Source: Tistlia consotensis USBA 355 (lineage in GTDB: Bacteria; Pseudomonadota; Alphaproteobacteria; Kiloniellales; DSM-21159). From it: a stretch of DNA of 64,000 nucleotides. Position numbers and translations under genes: made by a program. Below are positions 6,974-15,666 of this stretch, piece by piece (position 1 is the stretch's first letter; each line of letters begins with the position of its first letter). The stretch covers positions 632,631 to 696,630 of the forward strand of contig NZ_FWZX01000001.1 in NCBI RefSeq assembly GCF_900177295.1. Reading direction: 5' to 3'. The notes under the pieces were generated by a model. It was not told where the DNA came from. It did not search any database and worked only from the letters and a program-made list of their open reading frames with translations.

Positions 6974-9391
6974 ATGGTCGAGAGCGACGGTGCCTGGGTG
7001 ATCTGGTTCGAGGCGCTGCGGCGCCGCGACGTGCCGCGGGTCGGCGGCAAGAACGCCTCGCTCGGCGAGATGGTCGGCGAGCTGGGCGCCAAGGGCGTGA
7101 AGGTGCCGCCGGGCTTCGCGACCAGCGCGGAGGCCTATCGCCGCTTCGTCGAGGCGAACGGCCTGGAGCGGACCATCGCCGGCGCGCTCGGCGATCTGGA
7201 GGCCGGCAAGGCGACGCTGGCCGAGACCGGCCAGGCGATCCGGCGCGCCTTCCTGCGCGGCGAATGGCCCGAGGAACTGGCCGAGGCGATCCGTGCGGCC
7301 TACCGCGAGCTCTGCCGTCGCCGCGGCCGCGACGACGCCGACGTCGCCGTGCGCTCGAGCGCCACGGCCGAGGACCTGCCCGACGCCAGCTTCGCCGGCC
7401 AGCAGGAGACCTATCTCAACATCCGCGGCGAGCGCGCCCTGCTCGCGGCCTGCCGGCGCTGCTACGCCTCGCTGTTCACCGACCGGGCGATCAGCTACCG
7501 CCAGGCCAAGGGCTTCGACCACATGAAGCTGGCGCTCTCGGTCGGCGTCCAGGCCATGGTGCGTTCCGACCTCGGCGGGGCCGGGGTGATGTTCTCGATT
7601 GACACCGAGACCGGCTTCGAGCGGCTGGTGCTGATCAACGCCGCCTGGGGCCTGGGCGAGAACGTCGTGCAGGGCGCCGTCGACCCGGACGAGTACGAGG
7701 TCTTCAAGCCGCTGCTCGCGGACGCCTCGCTGACGCCGATCATCGAGAAGAAGCGCGGCGAGAAGGCGCGCAAGATGATCTACACCAGCGAGGCCGACAG
7801 CCCGACCAGGAACGTGCCGACCTCGAAGGCCGAGCGCGCCGCCTTCGTGCTCGACGATGCCGAGATCCTGACGCTGTCGCGCTGGGCCTGCACGATCGAG
7901 GCGCACTACGGCTGTCCGATGGACATGGAATGGGCAAGGGACGGCGAGAGCGGCGAGCTGTTCATCGTCCAGGCCCGCCCGGAGACGGTGCAGTCGCGCC
8001 GCGAGGCCGGCGCGCTCAAGAGCTACCGGATCGGCAAGACGGGCCGGCGGCTGGCCAAGGGCCTCAGCATCGGCGACGCGGTGGTCGCCGGGAAGGTCTG
8101 CGTCATCGAGAGCGCCCACGACATCGCACGCTTCGTCGAGGGCTCGGTCCTCGTGACCTCGACGACCGACCCGGACTGGGTGCCGATCATGAAGCGCGCC
8201 GCGGCGATCGTCACCGACCACGGCGGCCGCACCTCCCATGCCGCGATCGTCAGCCGCGAGCTCGGCCTGCCGGCCGTGGTCGGCACCGGCGACGCGACGC
8301 GGCTGCTGCACGACGAGCAGGAAGTCACGGTGTCCTGCGCCGAGGGCGACGAGGGCTTCGTCTACGAGGGGACGGCCGACTTCTCGGTCGAGGAGCTCGA
8401 CCTCGCGGCGATCCCGGCGACCCGCACCAAGGTCATGCTCAATCTCGCCAACCCGGCCGCCGCCTTCCGCTGGTGGCGCCTGCCGTGCGACGGCGTCGGC
8501 CTGGCGCGCATGGAGTTCGTGATCAACAATCAGATCAAGGTCCACCCCATGGCGCTGGTCCGCTACGGCGAGCTCGAGGACCCGGAGGCCCGGGCGCGGG
8601 TCGATGCGCTGACCGCCGGCTACGGCGATCGCACGGAGTACTTCGTCGACCGTCTCGCCCGGGCGCTCGCCCGCATCGCCGCGGCCCACCATCCGGCACC
8701 GGTGATCGTGCGGATGAGCGACTTCAAGACCAACGAGTACGCCAACCTGATCGGCGGCGCCCAGTTCGAGCCGAAGGAGGAGAACCCGATGCTCGGGTTC
8801 CGCGGCGCCTCGCGCTACTACTCGCCGCGCTACCGCGAGGGCTTCGCCCTGGAATGCCGGGCGATCCGCCGCCTGCGCCAGGAGATCGGCCTGAAGAACG
8901 TCATCGTCATGATTCCCTTCTGCCGCTCGACCAGGGAGGCCGACCGCGTGCTGGCGGTGATGGCCGAGAACGGCCTGAAGCGCGGCGAGGACGGCCTCGA
9001 GGTCTACGTCATGTGCGAGATCCCCTCGAACGTGATCCTGGCCGGGGACTTCGCCGAGCGCTTCGACGGCTTCTCGATCGGCAGCAACGACCTGACCCAG
9101 CTGACGCTCGGCGTCGACCGCGACTCCGAGGCCCTGGCCGAGCTGTTCGACGAGCAGGACGCGGCGGTGAAGTGGATGATCCGCTCGGTGATCGGCGAGG
9201 CCCACAAGGCCGGCGCCAAGGTCGGCCTGTGCGGCCAGGCGCCGAGCGACCATCCCGAGTTCGCCGAGTTCCTGGTCGGCTGCGGCATCGACTCGATGTC
9301 GGTCAGCCCGGACAGCTTCATCGCCGTCAAGCGCCACGTCGCCGAGGCCGAGGCCGAACCGCAGAAGGCCGGCAGGGCCGGACAGGCCTGA
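6974..9391 (+). CDS. ppsA: Phosphoenolpyruvate synthase
   Basis: An 805-residue, full-length enzyme that converts pyruvate and ATP to PEP, AMP and phosphate for gluconeogenesis. The N-terminal ATP-grasp domain is marked by VGGKNASLGEMV and VRSSATAEDLPDASFAGQQET. The swivelling phosphohistidine domain has TDHGGRTSHAAIVSRELGLP (about residues 415-434), with the catalytic His in TSHAA. The C-terminal TIM barrel ends with GLCGQAPSD, including the catalytic Cys. The start ATG follows GGGAGAAG. Position behind an FNR-type box suggests induction at low oxygen. All key motifs are intact. Confidence 0.96.
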   Translation: MVESDGAWVIWFEALRRRDVPRVGGKNASLGEMVGELGAKGVKVPPGFATSAEAYRRFVEANGLERTIAGALGDLEAGKATLAETGQAIRRAFLRGEWPEELAEAIRAAYRELCRRRGRDDADVAVRSSATAEDLPDASFAGQQETYLNIRGERALLAACRRCYASLFTDRAISYRQAKGFDHMKLALSVGVQAMVRSDLGGAGVMFSIDTETGFERLVLINAAWGLGENVVQGAVDPDEYEVFKPLLADASLTPIIEKKRGEKARKMIYTSEADSPTRNVPTSKAERAAFVLDDAEILTLSRWACTIEAHYGCPMDMEWARDGESGELFIVQARPETVQSRREAGALKSYRIGKTGRRLAKGLSIGDAVVAGKVCVIESAHDIARFVEGSVLVTSTTDPDWVPIMKRAAAIVTDHGGRTSHAAIVSRELGLPAVVGTGDATRLLHDEQEVTVSCAEGDEGFVYEGTADFSVEELDLAAIPATRTKVMLNLANPAAAFRWWRLPCDGVGLARMEFVINNQIKVHPMALVRYGELEDPEARARVDALTAGYGDRTEYFVDRLARALARIAAAHHPAPVIVRMSDFKTNEYANLIGGAQFEPKEENPMLGFRGASRYYSPRYREGFALECRAIRRLRQEIGLKNVIVMIPFCRSTREADRVLAVMAENGLKRGEDGLEVYVMCEIPSNVILAGDFAERFDGFSIGSNDLTQLTLGVDRDSEALAELFDEQDAAVKWMIRSVIGEAHKAGAKVGLCGQAPSDHPEFAEFLVGCGIDSMSVSPDSFIAVKRHVAEAEAEPQKAGRAGQA

Positions 9392-9410
9392 TGCCGGCAA
9401 GGAGGACCCG

Positions 9411-9773
9411 ATGATCGAGACACTGAGCGGCTTTCCCGACGGCGTCGTCGCCCTGGCCTGCCACGGGCAGGTGACGCGCAAGGACTACGAGACCGTCCTG
9501 GAGCCGGCCGTCGAGCGGGCCCTCGCCGGCCACCAGAAGGTCCGTCTCTACTACCGGATCGGCGAGGACTTCACCGGCTTCGACCCGGGCGCCCTGTGGG
9601 AGGACCTCAAGGTCGGCCTGGGCCACCTGTCGCGCTGGGACCGCATCGCCCTGGTCACCGACGTGGCGTGGATCGGCCAGGCCGTCCATGCCCTCGGCTT
9701 CCTGCTGCCCGCCGAGGTCCGGATCTTCCCGGCCGCCGAGGCCGGGCAGGCGCGCGCCTGGCTGCTCGGCTGA
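9411..9773 (+). CDS. SpoIIAA-like (STAS/CRAL-TRIO fold) protein
   Basis: A 120-residue protein of the SpoIIAA-like family, recognised from the opening MIETLSGFPDGVVALACHGQVTRKDYE and the closing ALVTDVAWIGQAVHALGFLLPAEVRIFP. Members are small soluble proteins with an alpha/beta STAS-like fold and no settled function; membrane or lipid association has been suggested. A strong GGAGG lies 5 nt before the ATG, 19 nt after the ppsA stop, making it the last gene of the operon. The next gene is convergent. Confidence 0.85.
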   Translation: MIETLSGFPDGVVALACHGQVTRKDYETVLEPAVERALAGHQKVRLYYRIGEDFTGFDPGALWEDLKVGLGHLSRWDRIALVTDVAWIGQAVHALGFLLPAEVRIFPAAEAGQARAWLLG

Positions 9774-9809
9774 CCCGAAAGGCCGGCCGGCGGCAGAGCG
9801 TGATTCCGG

Positions 9810-11489
9810 CTAGCCGGCCGGGGCTCCGGCCGGCTCTGCCGGCTCGGCGATGCGTTCGACCACGACCACGGCCAGCGTCGTCTCGCGGCCGCGCAGGCTG
9901 ACCTCGCGACGCTCGCCGCGCAGCGGCAGGCCGCTGCGCCGCACGACCTCCTCGGAGACCACCAGCTCGGCGCCGAAGTCCTTGGTCAGCGCCTCGAGCC
10001 GGCTGGCAGCGTTGACCGTGTCGCCGATCGCGGTCAGCGACACCGCCTGGCCGTAGCCCATCTCGCCGACGATCGCCGGCCCGACGTGGATGCCGATGCC
10101 CATGGTCAGGCGGCCGCCGATGGTGTCGGCCAGGTGCTCGTTCATCTCGGCCAGCCGCCTGGCCATGGCCTGCGCCGCCTCCAGGGCCTGGCGGCAGCCG
10201 GCCTCGGCCGTGCCCTCGACCCCGAACAGCGCCATGACCCCGTCGCCGATGAACTTGTCGACCCGGCCGCCGGCCCGCTCGACCGCGGTGCCCATGGCGC
10301 TGAAGTAGCGGTTGAGCAGGAAGACCACGTCGTAGGGCAGGCGGCTCTCCGAGAAGCGCGTGAAGCTGCGCAGGTCGGCGAACAGCACGACGATCTCGCG
10401 CTCCTGGCCCTGCAGGTAGCCGGGCCGCGCCTGGGCCTCGCGCGGCGTCACGTTGGGCGGCAGCAGCGGCGTCACCTCCAGGTCGCCCTGCGGCCGGGTC
10501 TGGCAGGCCAGGCGCACGTTGGGCGCGGCGCCGACCCGGGCCAGCACCCGCTGCTCGGCCTCGTCCGCCGGCGCCAGCGTCTCGAGGCCCTGGCCGATGC
10601 GCACCCGGCAGGTCGAGCAGCGGCCGCGGCCGCCGCACAGCGAGGCGTGCGGAATGCCGGCGAGGCGGCTGGCCTCGAGGATCGTCGTGCCGCGCGGCGC
10701 GGTGACCCGCCGGCCGCCGGGATAGGTCAGCGCGACGCGGCCGCCGCGATGCTCCCACCAGCGGCGCAGCAGGCGTGCCGCCAGGGTCGCCAGCAGCAGC
10801 AGCGCGAAGCCGCCCAGCAGGCCGCGCTCCAGGCGGCCCAGCACGGCGAGCTTCTGCGGGTCCTGGATGGTCTCCTGCAGCGAGATCCAGGCGGCGGCGT
10901 TGGCGGGCTCCTCGAGCCAGTCGACGACCGAGCGGCCGGCGCTGAGGGCGCCGGTCGCCGCCAGGGTCGGCAGCAGCACTGCGAGCGCCAGCAGCCAGGG
11001 CGCCCAGCGCGCGTAGCCCGGCTTGAAGCGCAGCCAGAGGTGCAGGCCCAGGCAGCCGTGCAGCCAGGCGGCGAGCAGGCCGAGGAACTGGCGCAGGCCC
11101 TGGCCCGGCGACAGCTCGAAGTAGATCGCCAGGACGTAGCGGTAGCCGGTGTCGATGCCGAAGATCCCGCCGATCGCGCGCGTGCCGAGGACGTGGGCGG
11201 CGAGCAGCGGCGGAATCAGGAAGCCGAGCACCAGCTGCGCCCACTCGGCCGCGCTCATCTCGCGGAAGCGCCGCCGCACGTAGAGCGCCCAGAAGGCCAG
11301 CAGGGCGTGCACCAGCAGCGCGCCGTAGAGCAGCAGGGTGCCGGGCCGGCTGCCCCAGAACCGGCTGATCACGGTCAGGGCGTCCTGGGCGGTGCCGAGC
11401 GAGACCAGGCCGAGCGCGTGATTGAAGAGATGCAACGTGACGTAGGCGAACAGTACCAGTCCGCTGGCCAGCCGCAGTCGTCGGATCAT
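9810..11489 (-). CDS. Membrane-anchored class III adenylate/guanylate cyclase with [2Fe-2S] domain (CyaC-like)
   Basis: A 559-residue, three-part protein. Residues 1-245 are a six-helix SdhC-like membrane anchor rich in histidines (H20, H24, H61, H98, H143, H149), suited to binding heme b. Residues about 250-345 are an adrenodoxin-type ferredoxin with C-x5-C-x2-C in SLCGGRGRCSTCRV and a fourth Cys in RLACQT. Residues about 360-540 are a class III cyclase with both metal aspartates (LFADLRSF and KFIGDGVMALFG). Sinorhizobium CyaC is a redox-regulated cyclase with a quinone-responsive diheme anchor, so a redox-to-cAMP sensor is likely. Start is the ATG giving MIRRLRLAS after a purine-rich AGAGGG. 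Confidence 0.88.
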   Translation of the reverse strand: MIRRLRLASGLVLFAYVTLHLFNHALGLVSLGTAQDALTVISRFWGSRPGTLLLYGALLVHALLAFWALYVRRRFREMSAAEWAQLVLGFLIPPLLAAHVLGTRAIGGIFGIDTGYRYVLAIYFELSPGQGLRQFLGLLAAWLHGCLGLHLWLRFKPGYARWAPWLLALAVLLPTLAATGALSAGRSVVDWLEEPANAAAWISLQETIQDPQKLAVLGRLERGLLGGFALLLLATLAARLLRRWWEHRGGRVALTYPGGRRVTAPRGTTILEASRLAGIPHASLCGGRGRCSTCRVRIGQGLETLAPADEAEQRVLARVGAAPNVRLACQTRPQGDLEVTPLLPPNVTPREAQARPGYLQGQEREIVVLFADLRSFTRFSESRLPYDVVFLLNRYFSAMGTAVERAGGRVDKFIGDGVMALFGVEGTAEAGCRQALEAAQAMARRLAEMNEHLADTIGGRLTMGIGIHVGPAIVGEMGYGQAVSLTAIGDTVNAASRLEALTKDFGAELVVSEEVVRRSGLPLRGERREVSLRGRETTLAVVVVERIAEPAEPAGAPAG

Positions 11490-11592
11490 CCCTCTCCTCT
11501 TCCCGCCGCCCCTCGCCGGCCGGCATGGCTGGCATGAGCCCGCGCGCTCGGCCTAGGCAGTGCGTGCCCGCCTCCGCTATAGAGCGGCCAGC

Positions 11593-11865
11593 ATGACAGA
11601 GTCAGCCCTTTCCGACGACGCAGGGGACGACGACGGCCTGACCCGCGAGGAGCGGCGCGAGCGCCGCCGCCGCCGGCGCGCCGCCCGGGTCTTCGACACC
11701 TCGGTGCCCTCGCCCTGCATCTCGGTCTGCCAGATCGACGACACGACCGGCCTCTGCCTCGGCTGCCGACGCACCCTCGACGAGATCCGCGACTGGCTGA
11801 TCCTGACGGCCGAGGAGAAGCGCGCGCTGCTGGCGAAGCTCGCCGAGCGCGGCGGCCCCGCGTGA
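11593..11865 (+). CDS. DUF1289 domain protein
   Basis: A 90-residue protein with an acidic then strongly basic N-terminus (RREERRRRRRAARV type) and a DUF1289 core, PSPCISVCQIDDTTGLCLGC, near residues 36-55. The four cysteines (C-x3-C-x8-C-x2-C) look like a metal or iron-sulfur site; family function is unknown. An upstream in-frame start at 11560 exists, but the ATG at 11593 gives the usual length. The gene overlaps the next start codon by four bases (GTGA), so it is translationally coupled to the EamA transporter. Confidence 0.85.
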   Translation: MTESALSDDAGDDDGLTREERRERRRRRRAARVFDTSVPSPCISVCQIDDTTGLCLGCRRTLDEIRDWLILTAEEKRALLAKLAERGGPA

Positions 11866-12770
11866 GCGGGGACGGCAGAGACGGCCGGCTCGGCTACCTG
11901 CTGCTCGCCTCGATCACGCTGTTCTGGGGCGTCAACTGGCCGGCCATCAAGCTGTCGGTCGGCGTGCTGTCGGTCTGGGACTTCCGGCTGCTCAGCGCCG
12001 GCGTCGGCGGGCTCGGGCTGCTGACCATCGCCCGGCTCGGCCGCGAGCGCCTGGCGGTGCCGCGCAGCCAGGTCGGGCCGCTGCTGCTCTGCGCCCTGTT
12101 CAACGTCGTCGGCTGGCACCTCTGCTCGGCCTTCGGCGTGCTGCTGATGCCGGCCGGCCGCGCCGCGATCCTGGCCTTCACCATGCCGCTCTGGGCCTCG
12201 CTCTTCGCCGTGCCGATCCTCGGCGAGCGGCTGACGGCGACCCGCGTCTACGGCCTGCTGCTCGGCCTCGCCGGCCTCGCGGTGCTGGTCGGCCCCGACC
12301 TCGTGGTCTTCCGGACGGCACCGCTGGGCGCCGGCTTCATGGTCCTGGCGGCGGTCTCCTGGGGCCTCGGCACGGTGCTGCTCAAGCGCTTCCGCTGGAC
12401 CATCGCGACGACGACGCTGGCCGGCTGGCAGCAGCTGGCCGGCGCCCTGGCGATCGGCCTCGCCGGCCTCGCCGCCGGCGGCCTCGACCCCTGGCCGGCC
12501 GACATCGCCCCGGTCAACCTCGCGGCCATCGCCTACGCCGTCTCGGTGCCGATGATCTATTGCTTCTGGGCCTTCATGTACACGGTGCGCCTGCTGCCGG
12601 CGCCGGTCGCCGCGATCGGCACCCTGGCGGTTCCGGTCGTCGGCGTGTTCTCCGGCGCGCTGCTGCTCGGCGAGCCGGTCGGCCTGCGCGAGGTCGGCGC
12701 GCTGCTGCTGATCTGCTCTGCCCTGGCCGTCGTCCTGGTGCTGCCGGCGTGGCGCGGCCGCCGGGCCTGA
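11862..12770 (+). CDS. EamA/DMT-family transporter
   Basis: A 302-residue inner-membrane protein with ten predicted helices in two EamA repeats. The first starts at LLASITLFWGVNWPAIKLS, and the second after GAGFMVLAAVSWGLGTVLLKR (about residues 155-175). GERLTATRVYGLLLGLAGLAVL and GEPVGLREVGALLLICSALAVV are the typical repeat ends. Members export amino acids, nucleosides or other metabolites; the substrate is not predictable. It begins at a GTG that overlaps the DUF1289 stop codon. Confidence 0.9.
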   Translation: MSGDGRDGRLGYLLLASITLFWGVNWPAIKLSVGVLSVWDFRLLSAGVGGLGLLTIARLGRERLAVPRSQVGPLLLCALFNVVGWHLCSAFGVLLMPAGRAAILAFTMPLWASLFAVPILGERLTATRVYGLLLGLAGLAVLVGPDLVVFRTAPLGAGFMVLAAVSWGLGTVLLKRFRWTIATTTLAGWQQLAGALAIGLAGLAAGGLDPWPADIAPVNLAAIAYAVSVPMIYCFWAFMYTVRLLPAPVAAIGTLAVPVVGVFSGALLLGEPVGLREVGALLLICSALAVVLVLPAWRGRRA

Positions 12771-12909
12771 ACGCGGCCTGAACCCGGCCGGAGGGCCGGC
12801 CGCTTCCTTGCATCGGGCCCGCCGGCGGGACTATATCTCGGGTCCGCCGCGCCGGCCTCGCCCCCCGGGGTCCGCCGCATCGATCCGCCTTTTCCAGGGA
12901 ACCGCCGTG

Positions 12910-13653
12910 ATGCCGGCCATCGAATCGCTCAAGGTCAAGATCTTCGCCGACGGCGCCGACTTCGAGAGCATGAAGAAGCTGGCGCAGAACCCGCTGATCA
13001 AGGGCTTCACGACCAATCCCTCGCTGGTCAAGAAGGCCGGGGTCACCGACTACGTGGCCTATGCCAAGCAGGTGATCGCGGCGATCCCCGACCGGCCGAT
13101 CTCCTTCGAGGTCTTCGCCGACGACCTGCCGTCGATGGAGGCCCAGGCCCTGGAGATCGCGACCTGGGGCGAGCACGTCAACGTCAAGATCCCGGTGATG
13201 AACACCAAGGGCGAGACGACGGCGCCGCTGCTCAAGAGCCTCGCCGAGCAGGGCGTCGAGCTCAACGTCACCGCGCTCTTCACCCTGGAGCAGGTCGAGG
13301 AGGTCGCCGCCGTGCTGTCGCCCGACACGCCGGCCATCGTCTCGGTCTTCGCCGGCCGCATCGCCGACAGCGGCATCGATCCCGTGCCGATGATGGCCGA
13401 GGCGGCGCGCATCCTCGCCCACAAGCCCAAGGCCGAGCTGCTGTGGGCGAGCCCGCGCGAGATCCTCAACATCTATCACGCCGACGAGGCCGGCTGTCAC
13501 ATCATCACGGTCAGCCACGACGTCCTGGCCAAGCTCGACCTGATCGGCAAGGACCTCTTCGAGTACAGCCTCGAGACGGTCCGCACCTTCTACAAGGACG
13601 CCACGGCGGCCGGCTTCACGATCCCGACGCGGCGGGCCGACGCCGCCGAATAG
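12910..13653 (+). CDS. tal: Transaldolase (small, FSA/TalC-type family)
   Basis: A 247-residue single-domain TIM barrel of the small transaldolase/fructose-6-phosphate aldolase group. Key segments are KIFADGADFESM, KGFTTNPSLVKKAG (about residues 29-42) and HVNVKIPVMNTKG, where the Lys (about 93) is the Schiff-base residue. LLWASPREILNIYHADEAGCHIITVS replaces the usual WASTRE...AGxDIxT region. It acts in cytoplasmic pentose phosphate or aldol chemistry. Some relatives sit in nucleotide-sugar clusters, so the physiological sugar is uncertain. The ATG at 12910 is used because the conserved start follows directly and the upstream frame is low complexity. Confidence 0.85.
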   Translation: MPAIESLKVKIFADGADFESMKKLAQNPLIKGFTTNPSLVKKAGVTDYVAYAKQVIAAIPDRPISFEVFADDLPSMEAQALEIATWGEHVNVKIPVMNTKGETTAPLLKSLAEQGVELNVTALFTLEQVEEVAAVLSPDTPAIVSVFAGRIADSGIDPVPMMAEAARILAHKPKAELLWASPREILNIYHADEAGCHIITVSHDVLAKLDLIGKDLFEYSLETVRTFYKDATAAGFTIPTRRADAAE

Positions 13654-13714
13654 CCGGGGCCGCCGGCGCACGCGCGCCCGGCGGCTCCCCCACAGGCGAG
13701 GGTGCCACTTTCCC

Positions 13715-15613
13715 GTGTGTGGTATTGCCGGACTGTTCAGCGCGGGCGGCGCGCGCGAGGCGGAGCTGCGCGGCCGCGTCGAGGCGATGACCGCGGCCCT
13801 CGCCCACCGCGGGCCCGACGGCCAGGACCTCTGGCTGCAGCCCGAGGCCGGGCTCGGCTTCGGCCACCGGCGCCTGGCGATCATCGACCTCTCCGACGCC
13901 GGCCGCCAGCCGATGGTCTCGGAGGACGGCCGCTGGGTCCTGACCTACAACGGCGAGATCTACAACCACCTGGTCCTGCGCCGCGAGCTGGAGGCGGAGG
14001 GCGCGCGCTTCAGGGGCCATTGCGACGCCGAGGTGCTGCTCGAGGCCTGCGCCCACTGGGGCGTGCGGCGCACCGCCGAGCGGCTCAACGGGATCTTCGC
14101 CTGCGCGCTCTGGGACCGGCGCGAGCGGCGGCTCTACCTGGTCCGCGACCAGCTGGGAGTCAAGCCGCTCTACTGGACGCTGCAGGACGGCGTGCTGCGC
14201 TTCGGCTCGGAGTTGAAGGCGCTGCGCGCCGATCCCGGCTTCGAGCCGGCGCTCGACCGCCCGGCGCTGGCCGCCTACCTGCGCTTCGCCTACCTGCCGG
14301 CGCCGCACACCGCCTATGCCGGCGTGCGCAAGCTGCTGCCCGGCCACATCCTCAGCGTCGCCGGCGGCGAGGAGCCGCGGCTGGAGTGCTACTGGGACGC
14401 CCTGGCAATCGCCGAGGCCGGCCAGCGCCGGCCGATGACCCTGTCGCGGCACGAGGCGGTCGACCGCCTGGAGGTGCTGCTCAAGGACGCGGTTGCCGGC
14501 CAGACCATGGCCGACGTGCCGCTCGGCGCCTTCCTGTCCGGCGGCGTCGACTCCTCGACCGTCGTCGCGCTGATGCAGGCGGCGACCGGCCGGCCGGCGC
14601 GCACCTTCACCATCGGCTTCTCAGAGGCCGGCTTCGACGAGGCGCCGCACGCCCGGGCCGTCGCCAGGCACCTGGGCAGCGAGCACACAGAGCTCTACGT
14701 CCAGGCCGAGGATGCCCTGGCGGTCGTGCCGGAGCTGCCGCGGCTCTACGACGAGCCCTTCGCCGATCCCTCGCAGATCCCGACCTTCCTGGTCTCGGCC
14801 CTGACCCGGCAGTCGGTGACCGTCGCGCTGTCCGGCGACGGCGGCGACGAGCTCTTCGCCGGCTACAACCGGCATCTCTGGGGCCGGCGCATCGGCCGCT
14901 GGCCCCTGCCCTTGCGCCAGGCCGCCGCCGGCGCGCTCGGCAGCCTGCCGAACGCGCTCTGGCAACGGGCCGGCGGCCAAGCCGCCGACCGGGTCCGCAA
15001 GCTGACCCGCGCCCTCAGCGCGCCCGACCTGCAGGAGCTGTACCGCCGCACGGTCAGCCAGTGGGACGACCCGGCGGCCCTGCTCGGCCTGCCGGCCGGC
15101 GCCGAGGCGCCGAGCCTGCTCGACGCCTCCGATCTCGCCGAGCGCTTCCCGGACCCGCTGGCGCGCATGCAGCTGCTCGACCTGACGACCTACCTGCCGG
15201 GCGACGTGCTGGCCAAGGTCGACCGCGCCTCGATGGCGGTCGGGCTGGAGGTGCGCGTGCCGCTGCTCGACGCCCGGGTCGTCGAGTTCGCCTGGGCGCT
15301 GGCGCCGCGCTTCAAGCTGCGCGGCGGCCGCGGCAAGTGGCTGCTGCGCCAGGTCCTGCGCCGCCACCTGCCGGCGCGCCTGATCGAGCGGCCCAAGCAG
15401 GGCTTCTCGGTGCCGATCGGCGGCTGGCTGAGGGGCCCCCTGCGCGACTGGGCCGAGGCGCTGCTCGACGAGCGGCGCCTGGCCGGAGAGGGCCTGCTCG
15501 ATCCCGCCCCGGTGCGCGCGCTCTGGACCGACCACCTGGCCGGCCGGGTCGAGGGCCAGTACCCGCTCTGGACGGCGCTGATGCTCCAGGCCTGGCGCGA
15601 GGCCTGGAGCTAG
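13715..15613 (+). CDS. asnB: Asparagine synthase (glutamine-hydrolysing)
   Basis: A 632-residue enzyme. The GTG start places the nucleophile at Cys2 (MCGIAGLFS), followed by a class II glutamine amidotransferase domain with HRRLAIIDLS and TYNGEIYNH. The synthetase domain has the pyrophosphate loop SGGVDSS near residue 275 and ALSGDGGDELFAGYNRH. This branch (MCGIAG, C-terminal PKQGFSVPIGGWL) is common in polysaccharide and secondary-metabolite clusters as well as in asparagine synthesis, so a modified acceptor is possible. It is 61 nt downstream of the transaldolase on the same strand. Its stop codon lies within a 17-bp inverted repeat. Confidence 0.9.
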   Translation: MCGIAGLFSAGGAREAELRGRVEAMTAALAHRGPDGQDLWLQPEAGLGFGHRRLAIIDLSDAGRQPMVSEDGRWVLTYNGEIYNHLVLRRELEAEGARFRGHCDAEVLLEACAHWGVRRTAERLNGIFACALWDRRERRLYLVRDQLGVKPLYWTLQDGVLRFGSELKALRADPGFEPALDRPALAAYLRFAYLPAPHTAYAGVRKLLPGHILSVAGGEEPRLECYWDALAIAEAGQRRPMTLSRHEAVDRLEVLLKDAVAGQTMADVPLGAFLSGGVDSSTVVALMQAATGRPARTFTIGFSEAGFDEAPHARAVARHLGSEHTELYVQAEDALAVVPELPRLYDEPFADPSQIPTFLVSALTRQSVTVALSGDGGDELFAGYNRHLWGRRIGRWPLPLRQAAAGALGSLPNALWQRAGGQAADRVRKLTRALSAPDLQELYRRTVSQWDDPAALLGLPAGAEAPSLLDASDLAERFPDPLARMQLLDLTTYLPGDVLAKVDRASMAVGLEVRVPLLDARVVEFAWALAPRFKLRGGRGKWLLRQVLRRHLPARLIERPKQGFSVPIGGWLRGPLRDWAEALLDERRLAGEGLLDPAPVRALWTDHLAGRVEGQYPLWTALMLQAWREAWS

Positions 15614-15641
15614 GCCTGGGGGCTAGGCCTAGCTCCAGGCC
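15601..15641. terminator. 17-bp perfect inverted repeat between convergent asnB and dctM
   Basis: GGCCTGGAGCTAGGCCT at 15601-15617 is repeated in perfect inverse complement at 15625-15641, separated by the loop GGGGGCT. The left arm contains the asnB stop codon. Such a stem would be very stable in both transcripts and probably acts as a bidirectional terminator, although no T-tract follows on either side. Confidence 0.65.
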
Positions 15642-15666
15642 GGCCGCCGATCGCGCCGCTCCGCGC

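Noticed and set aside
3706-7092. A minus-strand frame of over 1,100 codons crossing three genes
   Set aside because: It covers parts of genes on both strands, matches no family and is explained by GC-rich codon bias.
9774-9845. GC-rich inverted repeats between the SpoIIAA-like and cyclase genes as a terminator
   Set aside because: The arms are short, overlap the cyclase coding region and have several alternative pairings; the evidence is too weak to annotate.
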